The notes: generated by a model not told the origin, from the sequence alone. A stretch of 51,963 nucleotides of DNA from Halobacteriales archaeon QS_5_70_15 (GCA_003022005.1 PXRQ01000054.1:1-51963), one strand, 5' to 3'. Positions 27,670 to 37,649 are shown, counted from the first letter of the stretch. Numbers and translations: made by a program.

Positions 27670-28986
27670 CTACTCCCCCCTGAGTTCGCGTATGTGGTCG
27701 ATTCGTCGCTGGACGAGATCGGCCTTGCCGATGTCGTGCCGGACGCGGAGTCCCTCCTCGCCCACCTGGGCGATGGCGGCCTCGGCCAGTTCCTCGGCCT
27801 CGCGGATGCTGTCGGCGACGCCGACAACGGCGAACGACCGGGAGGTCGTGGTGTCGATCCCGTCCTCGCGGGCGTCGACGCTGGCGTAGAACAGGAGCGC
27901 GCCGGCCGATTCCGCGGACTCCTCGTCGATCCGCACGAGGGTCCCCCCCTCCGGATCGGTCGGGTAGCCGGCGGGGACGGCGTACTTGCAGACGGTGGCC
28001 TGCGCCTCGAACGTGAGTTCGGGCAGCGACTCGCCCTCGCGGGCCGCCCGCAGGACCGAGACGAACTCCGTTTCGAGTACCGGGAGCGTGTTCATCGCCT
28101 CGGGGTCACCGAAGCGAGCGTTGAACTCCACCACCTTCGGGCCGTCGGCGGTGAGCATGAACTGGCCGTAGAGGACGCCCTTGTAGCCGTCGAGGGCGTC
28201 GACGACGGCCTCGAGTATCTCCACCGCGTCGTCGTAGTCCTCCTCGCGCATGAACGGGAGTTCGAATCGGGCGTCGCTGTACGAGCCCATCCCGCCGGTG
28301 TTGGGTCCCTCGTCGCCCTCGTAGGCCCGCTTGTGGTCCTGGACGGCGGGCGAGACCCGGAGGTCCCCGTTCGCGACGAACGCCTGGACCGTGAACTCCT
28401 CGCCGACGAGCCGCTCCTCGATGACCCACTCGTCGTAGCCGGACTCGCGGACGTAGTCGACGGCCTCCTCCTCGGTCAGCTGGTCGCCGGTGACCCGGAC
28501 GCCCTTGCCGCCGGTGAGCCCGCGGGGCTTGACCGCAACGTCACCCTCGACCGAGGACACGTACTCGGCCGCCGTCTCGGGGTCGGTGAACGTCTCGAAC
28601 CTGGGCGTCCCCGGGATGTCGTGTTCGGCCATGAACTCCCGCTGGAACGCCTTGTCCGTCTCGATGCGGGCCTCGTCGGCCCGCGGGCCGAACGCGTAGA
28701 TTCCCGCGTCGTCGAGCGCGTCGGCGACGCCGGCCTGCAGGGGCACTTCGGGGCCGACGACGGCGAGCGTCGCGCCGACCCGCACGGCGTAGTCGACCAC
28801 CGCGTCGGGATCGGTCTCGTCGAGCGTCTCGACGCTCTCGGCCAGTGCGGCGATGCCCGGGTTCCGGTTCGACGCGCAGGCGACCAGCGCGGCGTCCGCG
28901 CTCGCGGCCACCGCGCGGGCGATGGCGTGCTCGCGGCCGCCCCCGCCGACGAGCAGTACGGTCTCCTCGGACTCGGCGTTCGTCAT
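27670..28986 (-). CDS. purD: Phosphoribosylamine-glycine ligase
   Basis: Second step of purine synthesis, ATP-dependent ligation of glycine to phosphoribosylamine. 438 residues, normal length. N-terminal LLVGGGGREHAIA, ATP-grasp signature GGKGVRVTGDQL, ARFGDPEAMNTLPVLE metal/ATP segment. TATA (minus AACCTTTAGG, 29011-29020) lies about 25-30 bases ahead of the start. PurA, a later purine enzyme, is 7 kb away on the same strand but in another unit. Confidence 0.95.
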   Translation of the reverse strand: MTNAESEETVLLVGGGGREHAIARAVAASADAALVACASNRNPGIAALAESVETLDETDPDAVVDYAVRVGATLAVVGPEVPLQAGVADALDDAGIYAFGPRADEARIETDKAFQREFMAEHDIPGTPRFETFTDPETAAEYVSSVEGDVAVKPRGLTGGKGVRVTGDQLTEEEAVDYVRESGYDEWVIEERLVGEEFTVQAFVANGDLRVSPAVQDHKRAYEGDEGPNTGGMGSYSDARFELPFMREEDYDDAVEILEAVVDALDGYKGVLYGQFMLTADGPKVVEFNARFGDPEAMNTLPVLETEFVSVLRAAREGESLPELTFEAQATVCKYAVPAGYPTDPEGGTLVRIDEESAESAGALLFYASVDAREDGIDTTTSRSFAVVGVADSIREAEELAEAAIAQVGEEGLRVRHDIGKADLVQRRIDHIRELRGE

Positions 28987-29457
28987 GCGCGAGTGGCGGC
29001 CTGCACGGTGCCTAAAGGTTGCCTTCCGTGCCGCCGTTCCCTCTCGAAGCGTTCGGATCGATCCCGGGGCGAAGACATCGGGTGGGACTGAAAGGGGCCG
29101 CTCGTTCCGGGAACCACGGCGACGTAAGCACGTGAGCGGAGCGAACGCGCGCAGCGAGCCGCGCGACTGGAACGAGCGGGGGCTTTCGAGCCGTTATCCG
29201 ATACTGCTGTCGCTGGAAACAGGAACGGCTCGAAAGCCCCCGAACTTACGTCGTCGGGGTTCGCGTAGGATTCGGCCTCTTTCAGTCCCACCCGATGATT
29301 CTCTCCGGACCTCTCCGCACACCGAGCTCCAGCCTTGCCCGAGAGTTCAAGTACGATGACGGGAGCACCGCGCCCGTGACCTGAACACGGCCGCGAGGGA
29401 GCAGCGGGAGCGCGACACGACCCCTCGCGTCGCGGTCGCGGCGTGTCGCCTGCTCGA
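28987..29457. other. 471-bp intergenic region with a foldback element
   Basis: Contains the purD promoter (29011-29020), the 222-bp foldback element (29076-29297) and a GC-rich spacer before the CoA-disulfide-reductase-like gene stop. No gene is evident. Confidence 0.7.
29076..29297. repeat. 222-bp foldback (inverted-repeat) element, MITE-like
   Basis: Terminal 25-bp arms (29076-29100 and 29273-29297) are inverted copies with one mismatch. Inside them 18-bp arms (29111-29128 and 29245-29262) match at 16 positions, and a central 19-bp arm pair (29177-29195 and 29224-29242) is perfect, around a 28-base loop. No coding frame is present, and no target-site duplication is obvious. Confidence 0.8.
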
Positions 29458-30942
29458 TCACTCCGCCCCCGATCCCGACTCCGACGTCGTCTCTGGCCCG
29501 GGAGTGACGTCCGGCTCGTCGGGGGCGTCGATGGCGCCGTTGAGCACCTTCGCCGCCGTCAGTACGGGGTCCCACACCGGCGAGAACGGCGGTGCGTAGG
29601 CGAGGTCGTACCGTTCGAGGTTCGCGACCGTGGCGTTCTCGTGGAGCGCCGCCACCACGGTGTCGATCCGCTTTCCCGCGCGGTCGGTCCCGACGACGGA
29701 GGCTCCGAGGAGCCGCCCGGTCGACCGGCAGCCGACCAGCCGGACGGTGATGGGGGCCGCGCCGGGGTAGTAACCCGAGCGTGACCGGCTGGAGATCGTC
29801 CGCGAGACGGGATCGAAGCCGTACTTTCGTGCCTCGTCGAGGTCCGTGATGCCCGTCCGGGCGACCTCGAGGTCGACGACCGTCGTGATGGCGGTCCGCG
29901 CCACCGGACCGCCCTTTGTCGGCTTCCCGGCGACGGTCTGTCCGACAGCCCGGCCGTGCCGGTTGGCCGTCAGCGCCAGCGGGACGTAGTCGACTTCGCC
30001 GGTGACGACGTTGCGGACTTCGGCGCAGTCGCCGGCCGCGTACACGGCAGGGTCGCTCGTCCGGTGGTACTCGTCGGTGGCGATGGCGCCCGTCTCGCCG
30101 ATCTCGATGCCTGCGTCGTCGGCCAGTTCCGCCCGAGGCCGCACGCCGGTTCCGAGGATCACCATGTCGACCTCGGTGCGTCCGTCGCCGGCGACCACCG
30201 CGCGAGCGTCGCCCGAGCCGTCGCCCTCGATGCGCTCGACGCCCGCGTCGAGGTGGAGTTCGACGCCCTCCTCGCGGAGGTGCTCCTCGACGACCTCCGC
30301 GATGCCCTCGTCGTACGCCGAGAGCACGTGCGAGGAGCGCTGGAACAGGTGGACCCGCGCGCCGCGGGACCGGAGCACGTCAGCCATCTCGAGTCCGATG
30401 TAGCCCCCGCCGACGATCGCGACCGTCGTCGGGTCGCGCTCGCGGAGGAAGCCGACGACCTCACCCTGGGAGGCGCCGACGACGTCCTCCGTCACGCCGC
30501 CGGCCTCGACGGCCTCGCGGATGGCGTCGGCGTCGTCGAGGGAACTCAGCGTGAACACGCAGTCGAGGTCGACCCCCTCGACCGGCGGCGGGGTCGGTGC
30601 CGCCCCCGTCGAGAGCAACAGGTGGTCGTACGGCTGCTCGAACGTGCCGTCCTCGTTGCGGACCGTGACGGCGTTCCGGTCGGTGTCGACCGCCGTGACC
30701 TCGTGCCACCGGCGGAGGTCGAGTCCGCGCTCCTCGATCGCTTCCTCGGCGGTCACGGAGACGAGGTCCTCCAGTCGATCGACCGTCCCCTCGACGTAGT
30801 ACGGCATCCCGCAGGCGCCGTAGGAGACCCACTCGCCCTTCTCGAAGACGACGACGTCGAGCGACGGGTCGTCGCGCTTGGCCTTGCTCGCGGCGCTCAT
30901 TCCGGCCGCATCACCGCCGACGACGACGAACGTCCCGGACAT
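29458..30942 (-). CDS. FAD-dependent disulfide oxidoreductase, CoA-disulfide reductase-like
   Basis: 494 residues. FAD-binding VVVGGDAAGMSAASKA at the N-terminus, redox-active single Cys44 in SYGACGMPYYV (the CoA-disulfide reductase / NADH oxidase signature), NAD-binding AIVGGGYIGLEMA and the second FAD site YAAGDCAEV, then a dimerisation domain. Likely NAD(P)H-dependent reduction of CoA disulfide or persulfide. The last 30 residues are a disordered acidic tail. The start is the ATG at 30942. Confidence 0.88.
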   Translation of the reverse strand: MSGTFVVVGGDAAGMSAASKAKRDDPSLDVVVFEKGEWVSYGACGMPYYVEGTVDRLEDLVSVTAEEAIEERGLDLRRWHEVTAVDTDRNAVTVRNEDGTFEQPYDHLLLSTGAAPTPPPVEGVDLDCVFTLSSLDDADAIREAVEAGGVTEDVVGASQGEVVGFLRERDPTTVAIVGGGYIGLEMADVLRSRGARVHLFQRSSHVLSAYDEGIAEVVEEHLREEGVELHLDAGVERIEGDGSGDARAVVAGDGRTEVDMVILGTGVRPRAELADDAGIEIGETGAIATDEYHRTSDPAVYAAGDCAEVRNVVTGEVDYVPLALTANRHGRAVGQTVAGKPTKGGPVARTAITTVVDLEVARTGITDLDEARKYGFDPVSRTISSRSRSGYYPGAAPITVRLVGCRSTGRLLGASVVGTDRAGKRIDTVVAALHENATVANLERYDLAYAPPFSPVWDPVLTAAKVLNGAIDAPDEPDVTPGPETTSESGSGAE

Positions 30943-31047
30943 ATCGCCGTCTGTGGCTGGGGAGGACTTCAACCGTTCCCGCGTGTGCGACCGGTTCCGA
31001 CATCCGCGAGCCGGTCACCGACCGCGATCCCGTTCGTCCCGGGGAGA

Positions 31048-31134
31048 GTCATACGGTCGTGCGCAACGATCTACCGGCGATAACCCGGACAGGGTCGGGT
31101 ATCGACGGTAAAGGACTACGCACGACCGTATCAG
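31048..31134. repeat. Palindromic intergenic element, copy 1
   Basis: Outer arms of 13 bp (31051-31063 and 31119-31131, ATACGGTCGTGCG) are perfect inverse copies; inner arms TACCGGCGATAACCC and GGGTATCGACGGTA pair with one mismatch and one bulge. Related copies sit at 43.6 and 44.2 kb. Confidence 0.75.
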
Positions 31135-31156
31135 TCACGCCCTCCCGGGACGCGGG

Positions 31157-31291
31157 TCACTGGATGTAGGAGGGCTCCTCGGCGTCGCAGTTCTGCTCGT
31201 GCTGCTCGGCGTCCTCGCGCACGTCGAACATGAGGCCGCACTCCTCGCAGCGGTACCAGGTCGCGTCGTCACGCTCGGTTACGGCCACCAT
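31157..31291 (-). CDS. Single C2H2-like zinc-finger microprotein (DUF7128-like)
   Basis: 44 residues: MVAVTERDDATWYRCEECGLMFDVREDAEQHEQNC..., a zinc finger with Cys-x2-Cys and His-x3-Cys spacing. Such proteins are common haloarchaeal small CPxCG-type or C2H2-type microproteins. It is divergent from the CDC48-type gene. Confidence 0.75.
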   Translation of the reverse strand: MVAVTERDDATWYRCEECGLMFDVREDAEQHEQNCDAEEPSYIQ

Positions 31292-31414
31292 ACGCGGGAC
31301 TCTATCGTGGGATGGCAAAGGCGTTTCTCACCCACGGGGGCCGTCAACCCCACGCGGTCGTCGCATCGGCGTTCCCCGGAACACGTATGGGCGGACCGCT
31401 CCCTACGTGGGTAC

Positions 31415-33616
31415 ATGAGTACGGGGGACCGCTCGGTGACGCTCACTGTCCAGGGGGCCCAGAAGCGGGACGCGGGGCGTGGGGTCGCTCGCCTTCCGGA
31501 GGGCGCACGGCGCGAGCTCGGCGTTCTCAGCGGAGATACCGTCCTCATCGAGGGCGCCCGCCCCACGGTTGCGAAAGTGTGGCCCACACGGGACGGCGAG
31601 GGGATCGTTCGGGTCGACGCCGACACGCGGGCGAACGCGGGCGTCACCATCGGCGACACGGTGACGGTCAGCCCGATCAGTGTCGCTGACGCCGCCGAGG
31701 TGCGCGTCGACGTCCCCGTGTCCGTCCCCGACGAGAACCTCCGGCGAACGGTGGCCCGCGACCTGCTCGACCGACCGCTCCGTGCCGGCGAGACCGTCCG
31801 GCTCGAGCGGCTCGGGGTCCGCGCGACCGTCACCGCGACCGATCCCGGCGGTACCGTCCGGGTGACCGAACGGACCGACGTCTCCGTCGTCGGACACGAG
31901 GGGGAACCGGCCCGCGGCGACGGGCCGCAGGACACGGACGCCGGGACCGATACGAGGGGGGGAACGTCGAGGAGCGGCGTCGAACCCACGGTGCGGGACC
32001 GCGGCGACGCCGACGCCGGCCGGAGCCCGCCGGGGAGCGATCCCGACGCGGGGGGAGTCACGGGCGGTCCGCCCGCCGGGGAGGGCGACTACGGAGTCAC
32101 GTACGAGGACATCGGGGGGCTCGACGAGGAGCTCGAACTCGTCCGGGAGATGATCGAGCTCCCGCTGACCGAGCCGGAGCTGTTCGCCCGCCTGGGCATC
32201 GACCCGCCGAAGGGCGTCCTGATGCACGGACCGCCCGGGACCGGGAAGACGCTCATCGCCCGTGCCGTCGCCAACGAGGTCGACGCGCACTTCGAGGTCA
32301 TAAACGGCCCGGAGATCGTCTCGAAGTACAAGGGCGACTCCGAGCGGGAGCTCCGGGAACGGTTCGAGACGGCGACGAGCAACCAGCCGGCGGTCGTCTT
32401 CATCGACGAACTGGACTCCATCGCCGGGGCGCGCGACGAGGAGGTGGACATGGAGAACCGGCTGGTCGCACAGCTGCTGACGCTGCTCGACGGGCTCGAG
32501 GACCGCGGCCAGGTGGTCGTCATCGGGGCGACCAACCGCGTCGACAGCATCGACCCCGCGCTCCGCCGGGGCGGCCGGTTCGATCGCGAGATCGAGATCG
32601 GCGCCCCGGGCGAGGCCGGCCGCCGGGAGATACTCGAGGTCCACACGCGGGGGATGCCGCTGGCCGACGGCGTGGATCTCGAGGCGCTCGCCGGGCGGAC
32701 CCACGGGTTCGTCGGCGCGGACCTCGCCTCCCTCGTGAAGGAGGCGGCGATGGCCGCGCTCAGGGATCGGGCGAACCGGGAGGACCTCGTGGTCACGGCG
32801 TCGGACTTCGAGTCGGCGATGGGGAGCGTCGAGCCCTCGGCCATGCGGGAGTACGTCGCCGAGGCCCCCCGCGCGACGTTCGCCGACGTGGGCGGACTCG
32901 ACGAGGCGAAGCAGACCCTCACCGAGGCGGTGATGTGGCCGATCCAGTTCGAGCGGCTGTTCGAGGTAACGAACACCAACCCGCCGAGCGGGGTCCTCCT
33001 CTACGGACCGCCCGGAACCGGCAAGACGCTGCTCGCGCGGGCGCTCGCCGGCGAGAGCGAGGTGAACTTCATCCACGTCGACGGCCCCGAACTGCTCGAC
33101 CGCTACGTCGGCGCGTCCGAGAAGGCGGTCCGGGAACTGTTCGACCGTGCGCGGCAGGCCTCGCCGAGCATCGTCTTCCTCGACGAGATCGACGCCGTCG
33201 CCGGCCGTCGCGGCGAGAGCCACGAGGTGACCGAGCGGGTCGTCTCCCAGCTGCTCACGGAACTCGACGGGCTGGAGTCGAGCCCGAACGTCGCCGCCCT
33301 GGCGGCGACCAGGCTGGAATCGCACATCGAGGTGCCGCTCCCGGACGAGGGGGCGCGACTGGCCATCCTGGAGGTCCACGCCCACGAGAAGCCGCTCGGC
33401 GAGGACGTCGACCTCGAGTCGCTGGCCGGCGAAACCGAGGGCTACTCGGGGGCGGAGCTGGCCGCGCTGGTCCGCGAGGCGTCGATGCGGGCGATCCGCG
33501 GGTTCGCCCGCGAGGTGGGTCCCGCCGAGGCCAACGAGCGCGCCGAGGAGGTCCGCGTGACGGCCGCGCACTTCGACGCCGCGATGCGGAGCGTCGAACG
33601 CAACAGGACGGGGTAG
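31415..33616 (+). CDS. CDC48/p97-type tandem AAA ATPase, second module internally shortened
   Basis: 733 residues. N-terminal double-psi-barrel domain ([20 protein letters not shown]), then a disordered acidic linker of about 60 residues, then two AAA modules. Module 1: [14 protein letters not shown] (about 272), [12 protein letters not shown], and a complete sensor 1 and arginine-finger stretch ([20 protein letters not shown]). Module 2: [14 protein letters not shown] (about 531), [12 protein letters not shown], but the sensor-1 and arginine-finger stretch is absent: ALAAT runs straight into [13 protein letters not shown] near 33310, an in-frame loss of about 14 residues. It unfolds or remodels proteins for the proteasome. 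Confidence 0.9.
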   Translation: MSTGDRSVTLTVQGAQKRDAGRGVARLPEGARRELGVLSGDTVLIEGARPTVAKVWPTRDGEGIVRVDADTRANAGVTIGDTVTVSPISVADAAEVRVDVPVSVPDENLRRTVARDLLDRPLRAGETVRLERLGVRATVTATDPGGTVRVTERTDVSVVGHEGEPARGDGPQDTDAGTDTRGGTSRSGVEPTVRDRGDADAGRSPPGSDPDAGGVTGGPPAGEGDYGVTYEDIGGLDEELELVREMIELPLTEPELFARLGIDPPKGVLMHGPPGTGKTLIARAVANEVDAHFEVINGPEIVSKYKGDSERELRERFETATSNQPAVVFIDELDSIAGARDEEVDMENRLVAQLLTLLDGLEDRGQVVVIGATNRVDSIDPALRRGGRFDREIEIGAPGEAGRREILEVHTRGMPLADGVDLEALAGRTHGFVGADLASLVKEAAMAALRDRANREDLVVTASDFESAMGSVEPSAMREYVAEAPRATFADVGGLDEAKQTLTEAVMWPIQFERLFEVTNTNPPSGVLLYGPPGTGKTLLARALAGESEVNFIHVDGPELLDRYVGASEKAVRELFDRARQASPSIVFLDEIDAVAGRRGESHEVTERVVSQLLTELDGLESSPNVAALAATRLESHIEVPLPDEGARLAILEVHAHEKPLGEDVDLESLAGETEGYSGAELAALVREASMRAIRGFAREVGPAEANERAEEVRVTAAHFDAAMRSVERNRTG

Positions 33617-33952
33617 CCGTCGGGGGGCCGAGGAGATCGGGGCTCGATCCAGGGATCGGGCGCGGGGGGCGAGTCCCGGGGGCGGTTCGCGGCGACGCGT
33701 CGGCCGACCCGGAGCGGTCCGTCACCTTCGGGAGCGGAGAGCCTTTACGGAATCCCGGTCGACGTACCCCGGCGCCTCCGCCCGGGCGTATCGTGGGCCT
33801 CGGCGACGCGCCCCGGGACGCGATGGACCCGCGGGGCGGCACGGACCCACCGCCGAACCCCCCGCCGGCCACCGGTGGAGACGGGCGTTCCGACACCGAC
33901 TGAGGTGCCGAGGACGGGGCGAGCTTATGTGGCTGCTCGACCTCGAGGGGAC
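33617..33952. other. 336-bp intergenic region
   Basis: GC-rich. A TATA-like CCTTTACGG at 33740-33748 precedes a GTG frame (33793-33903, 36 residues, Pro/Gly-rich) that I do not trust as a gene. A second TATA box (GCTTATGT, 33923-33930) serves xseB. The expected xseA is not here. Confidence 0.45.
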
Positions 33953-34207
33953 ATGGACGGGGACGCCGACCCGAGCGAGGACGGGACCGATCCGGGGACC
34001 GACGAGGCGCCGGACGGACCCGTCGTCGACCCGGAGAGCATCGACGAGCGGATCCGCCGTCTCGAAGCCATCGTCCGGGCGCTGGAAGCCGGCGAGGTCG
34101 ACCCGGCGGACCGCGCGGAACGCATCTCGGAGGGGAAGACGCTCGTCTCGGGGCTCGAGAACGACCTCGAGGCGGTCGACGAGGACGGCGACGGGGGGAC
34201 CCAGTAG
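33953..34207 (+). CDS. xseB: Exodeoxyribonuclease VII small subunit
   Basis: 84 residues. The conserved helical core reads IDERIRRLEAIVRALEAGEVDP then ERISEGKTLVSGLENDLEAVD, the XseB pattern, preceded by about 20 acidic residues. A TATA box about 25-28 bases ahead makes the ATG at 33953 a leaderless start. XseA, the catalytic partner, is not adjacent. Confidence 0.75.
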   Translation: MDGDADPSEDGTDPGTDEAPDGPVVDPESIDERIRRLEAIVRALEAGEVDPADRAERISEGKTLVSGLENDLEAVDEDGDGGTQ

Positions 34208-34465
34208 CTACCGGACGGTCGCCGTTTCGGAGCTCGCCCGGCCGCGGTCGTCCCGGGTATCTCATGGCGGTCAACCCCGGGAATCCCGCGATGGTCACCC
34301 CCCGGCCATACCGATCTCATCGCGTGCTCGATCCCGTCCCCCCGGTTCGGGCACCGACGGGACGACGCACCTCCCCGGCACCTCGAGGCGTCGTCCCGCC
34401 CCTCGTTCCCGCCGGACGGGATTCCGGGACACAGGGTTTAGTGCGGCGCAGAGAAACCCCCGGAT

Positions 34466-34894
34466 ATGGCCGAACGCGTCCTCGTTCCGATGGACGGGTC
34501 CGACCGGGCGACGGACGCGCTGGAGCACGCCCTCTCCGAGCACGCCGACGCCCGGATCACCGTCCTGCACGTCGTCGATCCCGCACGGGCGACCTGCGGG
34601 GCACAGGCCGGCATCCCCCCCTCCTCCGAGGAGTGGTTCGAGGCCGAGGAGGCGCGTGCCGAGGAACTGTTCGACGAGGCCCGCGAGCCCGCGGCCGAGG
34701 CCGCCGTCGAGGTGGAGACGGCGACCGAGGTCGGCCAGCGCTCCCGGACGATCGTCGCGTACGCCCAGGAGCACGACCTCGATCACGTCGTCATCGGGAG
34801 CCACGGGCGCAAGGGGCTCTCGCGGGTGCTCCTGGGCTCGGTGGCCGAACTGGTCGTCAGGCGGTCGCCGGTTCCGGTGACGGTCGTCAGGTAA
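34466..34894 (+). CDS. Universal stress protein (UspA family)
   Basis: 142 residues. N-terminal VLVPMDGSDRATDALEHAL and the ATP-binding G-x2-G-x9-G-S motif (IGSHGRKGLSRVLLGSVAE) near the C-terminus are intact, so it should bind ATP. TATA-like GGGTTTAG lies about 30 bases upstream. Monocistronic; no partner suggests a specific role. Confidence 0.92.
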   Translation: MAERVLVPMDGSDRATDALEHALSEHADARITVLHVVDPARATCGAQAGIPPSSEEWFEAEEARAEELFDEAREPAAEAAVEVETATEVGQRSRTIVAYAQEHDLDHVVIGSHGRKGLSRVLLGSVAELVVRRSPVPVTVVR

Positions 34895-34927
34895 CCCGCC
34901 GACCCCGCGGGCCGGACCACGGCGGGC

Positions 34928-35557
34928 CTACTGCAGGAGGAGGTAGCCGGCGGCGAGGACGGCGGCGACGACCGCCAGCAGGGCCATCGTGACGTCGGTT
35001 CCCCCGGGGGCGAGCACCGCGCCCGCCGCGAGGATGACCGCCACGGCGCCGAAGACCACCGCCGGGAGGATCGTCACCACCGCCCCCACGTTGATGTCGA
35101 CGCCGGCATCGCCGTCGCCCGCGCCGCCGGCCGAACCCGTCTCGCCCCGCGTGGCGGCGCCCCCCGTCACGCCGCCGGATCCACCCTCGGCGCCCCGCGG
35201 CTTCGAGAGTTCGGGATCGACCGCCACCGATCCCTTCCGCCCCGGTTCGACGGTGACGTCGACGTACCGCGTCTCGGCCCCGTAAGCGGTCACGACCTTG
35301 AGCTTCCCCCGGACGGGCTCCTCCGCGGCCGAGACGTTGACGCGCACCTCGCGGTTACTGCCGCCGGCGACGTAGTGGTTGCCGGCGTCGAGGCTGGCCA
35401 CCTCCGAGAGGGCGTCGTCGAGGTGGAGGTGGACGTGCGTCGCCTCCCCCCCGTTCCGGAGATCGACGACGAACGATCCCTCGGTCTCGAAGCCGTCGGG
35501 CACCTCCAGTGAGTGGATGGCCGTCCGGTTGATGTGGGCCACGAGCCTGTCCGTCAC
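34928..35557 (-). CDS. DUF7524-like membrane protein with extracytoplasmic beta domain
   Basis: 209 residues. Residues 1-115 are beta-rich and Ig-like (SFVVDLRNGGEATHVHLHLD; REVRVNVSAAEEP). A Gly/Ala-rich linker follows, then two membrane helices (about 158-178 and 186-208). It has no signal peptide, so orientation is uncertain. A clear TATA box TATTAAAAAA (35577-35586) is about 25 bases ahead of the ATG at 35557. Family assignment is from overall architecture only. Confidence 0.65.
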   Translation of the reverse strand: MTDRLVAHINRTAIHSLEVPDGFETEGSFVVDLRNGGEATHVHLHLDDALSEVASLDAGNHYVAGGSNREVRVNVSAAEEPVRGKLKVVTAYGAETRYVDVTVEPGRKGSVAVDPELSKPRGAEGGSGGVTGGAATRGETGSAGGAGDGDAGVDINVGAVVTILPAVVFGAVAVILAAGAVLAPGGTDVTMALLAVVAAVLAAGYLLLQ

Positions 35558-35676
35558 GGCCTGTCGGTGAACCCGGTATTAAAAAATGGTTCGGGTGTCG
35601 GCCCGGCGCCCGGCCGAGTGGCCGAACGGCGCGCCGGCCCCGGCGAGACCCCGCCGTACGCCGCCGATCGTCGCTC

Positions 35677-35871
35677 CTACGCGGAGGCCTCCTCGCGCAT
35701 GTCCGGCGGGAGGAGGTTCGGGATGCCGTCCTCGATGGGATACTCCTCGCCGCACTCGGTACAGACCAGCCGGCCCTCTATGATCTCGTCGCCATCGGTG
35801 TGGATGGCCTCCAGTTCGAGCTCGGACTTGTCGAGCGGACAGCAGACGATCTCCAGCAGCGACTCCTCCAT
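35677..35871 (-). CDS. Trm112-like zinc-ribbon protein
   Basis: 64 residues: MEESLLEIVCCPLDKSELEL, then LVCTECGEEYPIEDGIPNLLPPDM. This matches the Trm112/YcaR fold, with Cys in CCP and CTEC binding zinc and the characteristic YPIEDGIPNLL end. Trm112 activates several SAM methyltransferases of tRNA and release factor (including the HemK2 type). In this window a HemK2 gene exists at 8.9 kb, a plausible client. TATA-like GCTTTTGC lies about 28 bases ahead. Confidence 0.88.
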   Translation of the reverse strand: MEESLLEIVCCPLDKSELELEAIHTDGDEIIEGRLVCTECGEEYPIEDGIPNLLPPDMREEASA

Positions 35872-36141
35872 ACCGGGAACGAGGCCCGGCCGGGGCAAAA
35901 GCGTGCCGGGTCGATCCACCCGACGTGGGCGTTCGGACCGCAACGAGCCGGGGGACGGCTCCGACCGGGGATCGCTCGGGACGGTTCGCCGTGATCGCCG
36001 TAGCTCGTGGTCGGATCCGATCCGGCGTCGAGGATCCGGCCGCACGGTCCGGGATGGACCTCCCCGAGTCGGGAGGTCCGGAACGGGTTCCCGTAAGTCA
36101 GGTGTCCAGGAGCCGGTCTCCGCGTACCCCGACGATGACCG

Positions 36142-37518
36142 CTATCGGTTCCAGGGTGACTCGACGACGACGGTCCCCTCGCGCGAGGGGCCGACGCCGA
36201 CCGCGTACACGGACGCGTCGAGCTCCCCCTCGAGGTACTCGAGATACGTCCGTGCGTTCTCGGGGACGGCGTCGTAGCCCTCGGCGGCGACCTCGGCCCA
36301 ATCGGCGTCGGGCCACCCCTCGAACTCGCGGAGGACGGCGTCGCACTCCCCCCAGCGCTCGGTCGTGGCGGGCATCGTCAGCAGCTCCTCGCCGCCGAGG
36401 TCGTATGCGTGGCCGACCTTCACGGCGTCCAGCCCGGCGAGGGTGTCGAGGTGGTTGACGGCGAGGCCGGCGAGCCCGTTGACCGTCGCGGCGTGTCGCA
36501 GCATCGGCACGTCGAGCCACCCGACCCGTCGCGGTCGACCGGTGACGGTGCCGTACTCCCCGCCCGCGTCGCGGATGTACGTGGCGAGGTCCTCGGCCTC
36601 CGGGCTCCTGTCCCCGCCCCCCTCGGGGGTCTGTCCCTCGACGAAGCCGAGTTCGGTCGGGAGTGGCCCGGTGCCGACGCGCGAGACGTACGCCTTCACG
36701 ATACCCACGACCTCGCCCTTCCCGACGACTGTCGGCCCGAGGCCGGTGCCGACGGCGGCGCCGCCCGCCGTCGGGTTCGAGGAGGTGACGTACGGGTAGG
36801 ACCCGTGGTCGATGTCGAGCGAGGTACCCTGTGCGCCCTCGAGCATCAGGCGGTCGCCCGCCGCCCGTCGACGGGCGAGGAACCTCCCGCAGTCGACGGG
36901 CATCCCCTCCTCGGCGAGCCGCTCGCCGTACGCGCGGTACTCCTCGTAGAGCGCCTCCGCGTCGAACGCCCCGTCGAACCGGTCGGCGTCCGGGTCGACG
37001 CCGAACGACTCGAGCAGGCGGCGCTTCCGCGGGACGGCGTACTCGAGCCGGGTCCGGAGGACCTCGGGGTCGAGCAGGTCCCCGATGCGGACGCCGCGTC
37101 GGCCGGCCTTGTCCTCGTACGTGGGGCCGATCCCCCGGCCCGTGGTGCCGGCCGCGAGGCCGTCGCCCTTGGCCTCCTCCTCGATCCCGTCGAGCACGCG
37201 GTGGTACGGCAGGATGGCGTGGGCGCGCTCGGCGACGCGGACGTCCGGGTCCATGCCGCGCTCGCGGAGGGTATCGATCTCGTCGAACAGCGTCGGGGGG
37301 TTGACCACGCAGCCGTTTCCGAGGACCCCGACCTTGCCCCGGACGACCCCCGAGGGCACCAGCGAGAGCTTGTACTCCTCGCCCTCGTGGACGACGGTGT
37401 GGCCGGCGTTGTCCCCGCCCTGGTACCGGACGACGACGTCGGCGGCCTCGCCGAAGACGTCGACGATGCCGCCCTTGCCCTCGTCGCCCAGCTGGGTCCC
37501 GACGATGGTTACGGTCAT
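36142..37518 (-). CDS. purA: Adenylosuccinate synthase
   Basis: GTP-dependent condensation of IMP and aspartate, first step to AMP. 458 residues. N-terminal GTQLGDEGKGGIVD (GTP P-loop with catalytic Asp), NAGHTVVHEGEEYKL (catalytic His), GTTGRGIGPTYEDKAGRRG, the LMLEGAQGTSLDIDHG strand and GRPRRVGWLDVPMLRHA. All main active-site motifs are visible. The start at 37518 (MTVTIVGTQLG) is clear. Confidence 0.95.
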   Translation of the reverse strand: MTVTIVGTQLGDEGKGGIVDVFGEAADVVVRYQGGDNAGHTVVHEGEEYKLSLVPSGVVRGKVGVLGNGCVVNPPTLFDEIDTLRERGMDPDVRVAERAHAILPYHRVLDGIEEEAKGDGLAAGTTGRGIGPTYEDKAGRRGVRIGDLLDPEVLRTRLEYAVPRKRRLLESFGVDPDADRFDGAFDAEALYEEYRAYGERLAEEGMPVDCGRFLARRRAAGDRLMLEGAQGTSLDIDHGSYPYVTSSNPTAGGAAVGTGLGPTVVGKGEVVGIVKAYVSRVGTGPLPTELGFVEGQTPEGGGDRSPEAEDLATYIRDAGGEYGTVTGRPRRVGWLDVPMLRHAATVNGLAGLAVNHLDTLAGLDAVKVGHAYDLGGEELLTMPATTERWGECDAVLREFEGWPDADWAEVAAEGYDAVPENARTYLEYLEGELDASVYAVGVGPSREGTVVVESPWNR

Positions 37519-37649
37519 ACGGACGGGGTTCCAACGGTCGCCACAAACCCGTTTCGGATCGGCGGATCGACACGACGCCACAAGGACTATGATGTGTCAC
37601 CGTGGAGATCGGAACGAATGCGGTGACGCCGTCCGATTCGGAGGGCAAC

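Noticed and set aside
33793..33903. 36-codon GTG frame before xseB
   Set aside because: Pro/Gly-rich low-complexity product and no support besides a weak TATA-like site.
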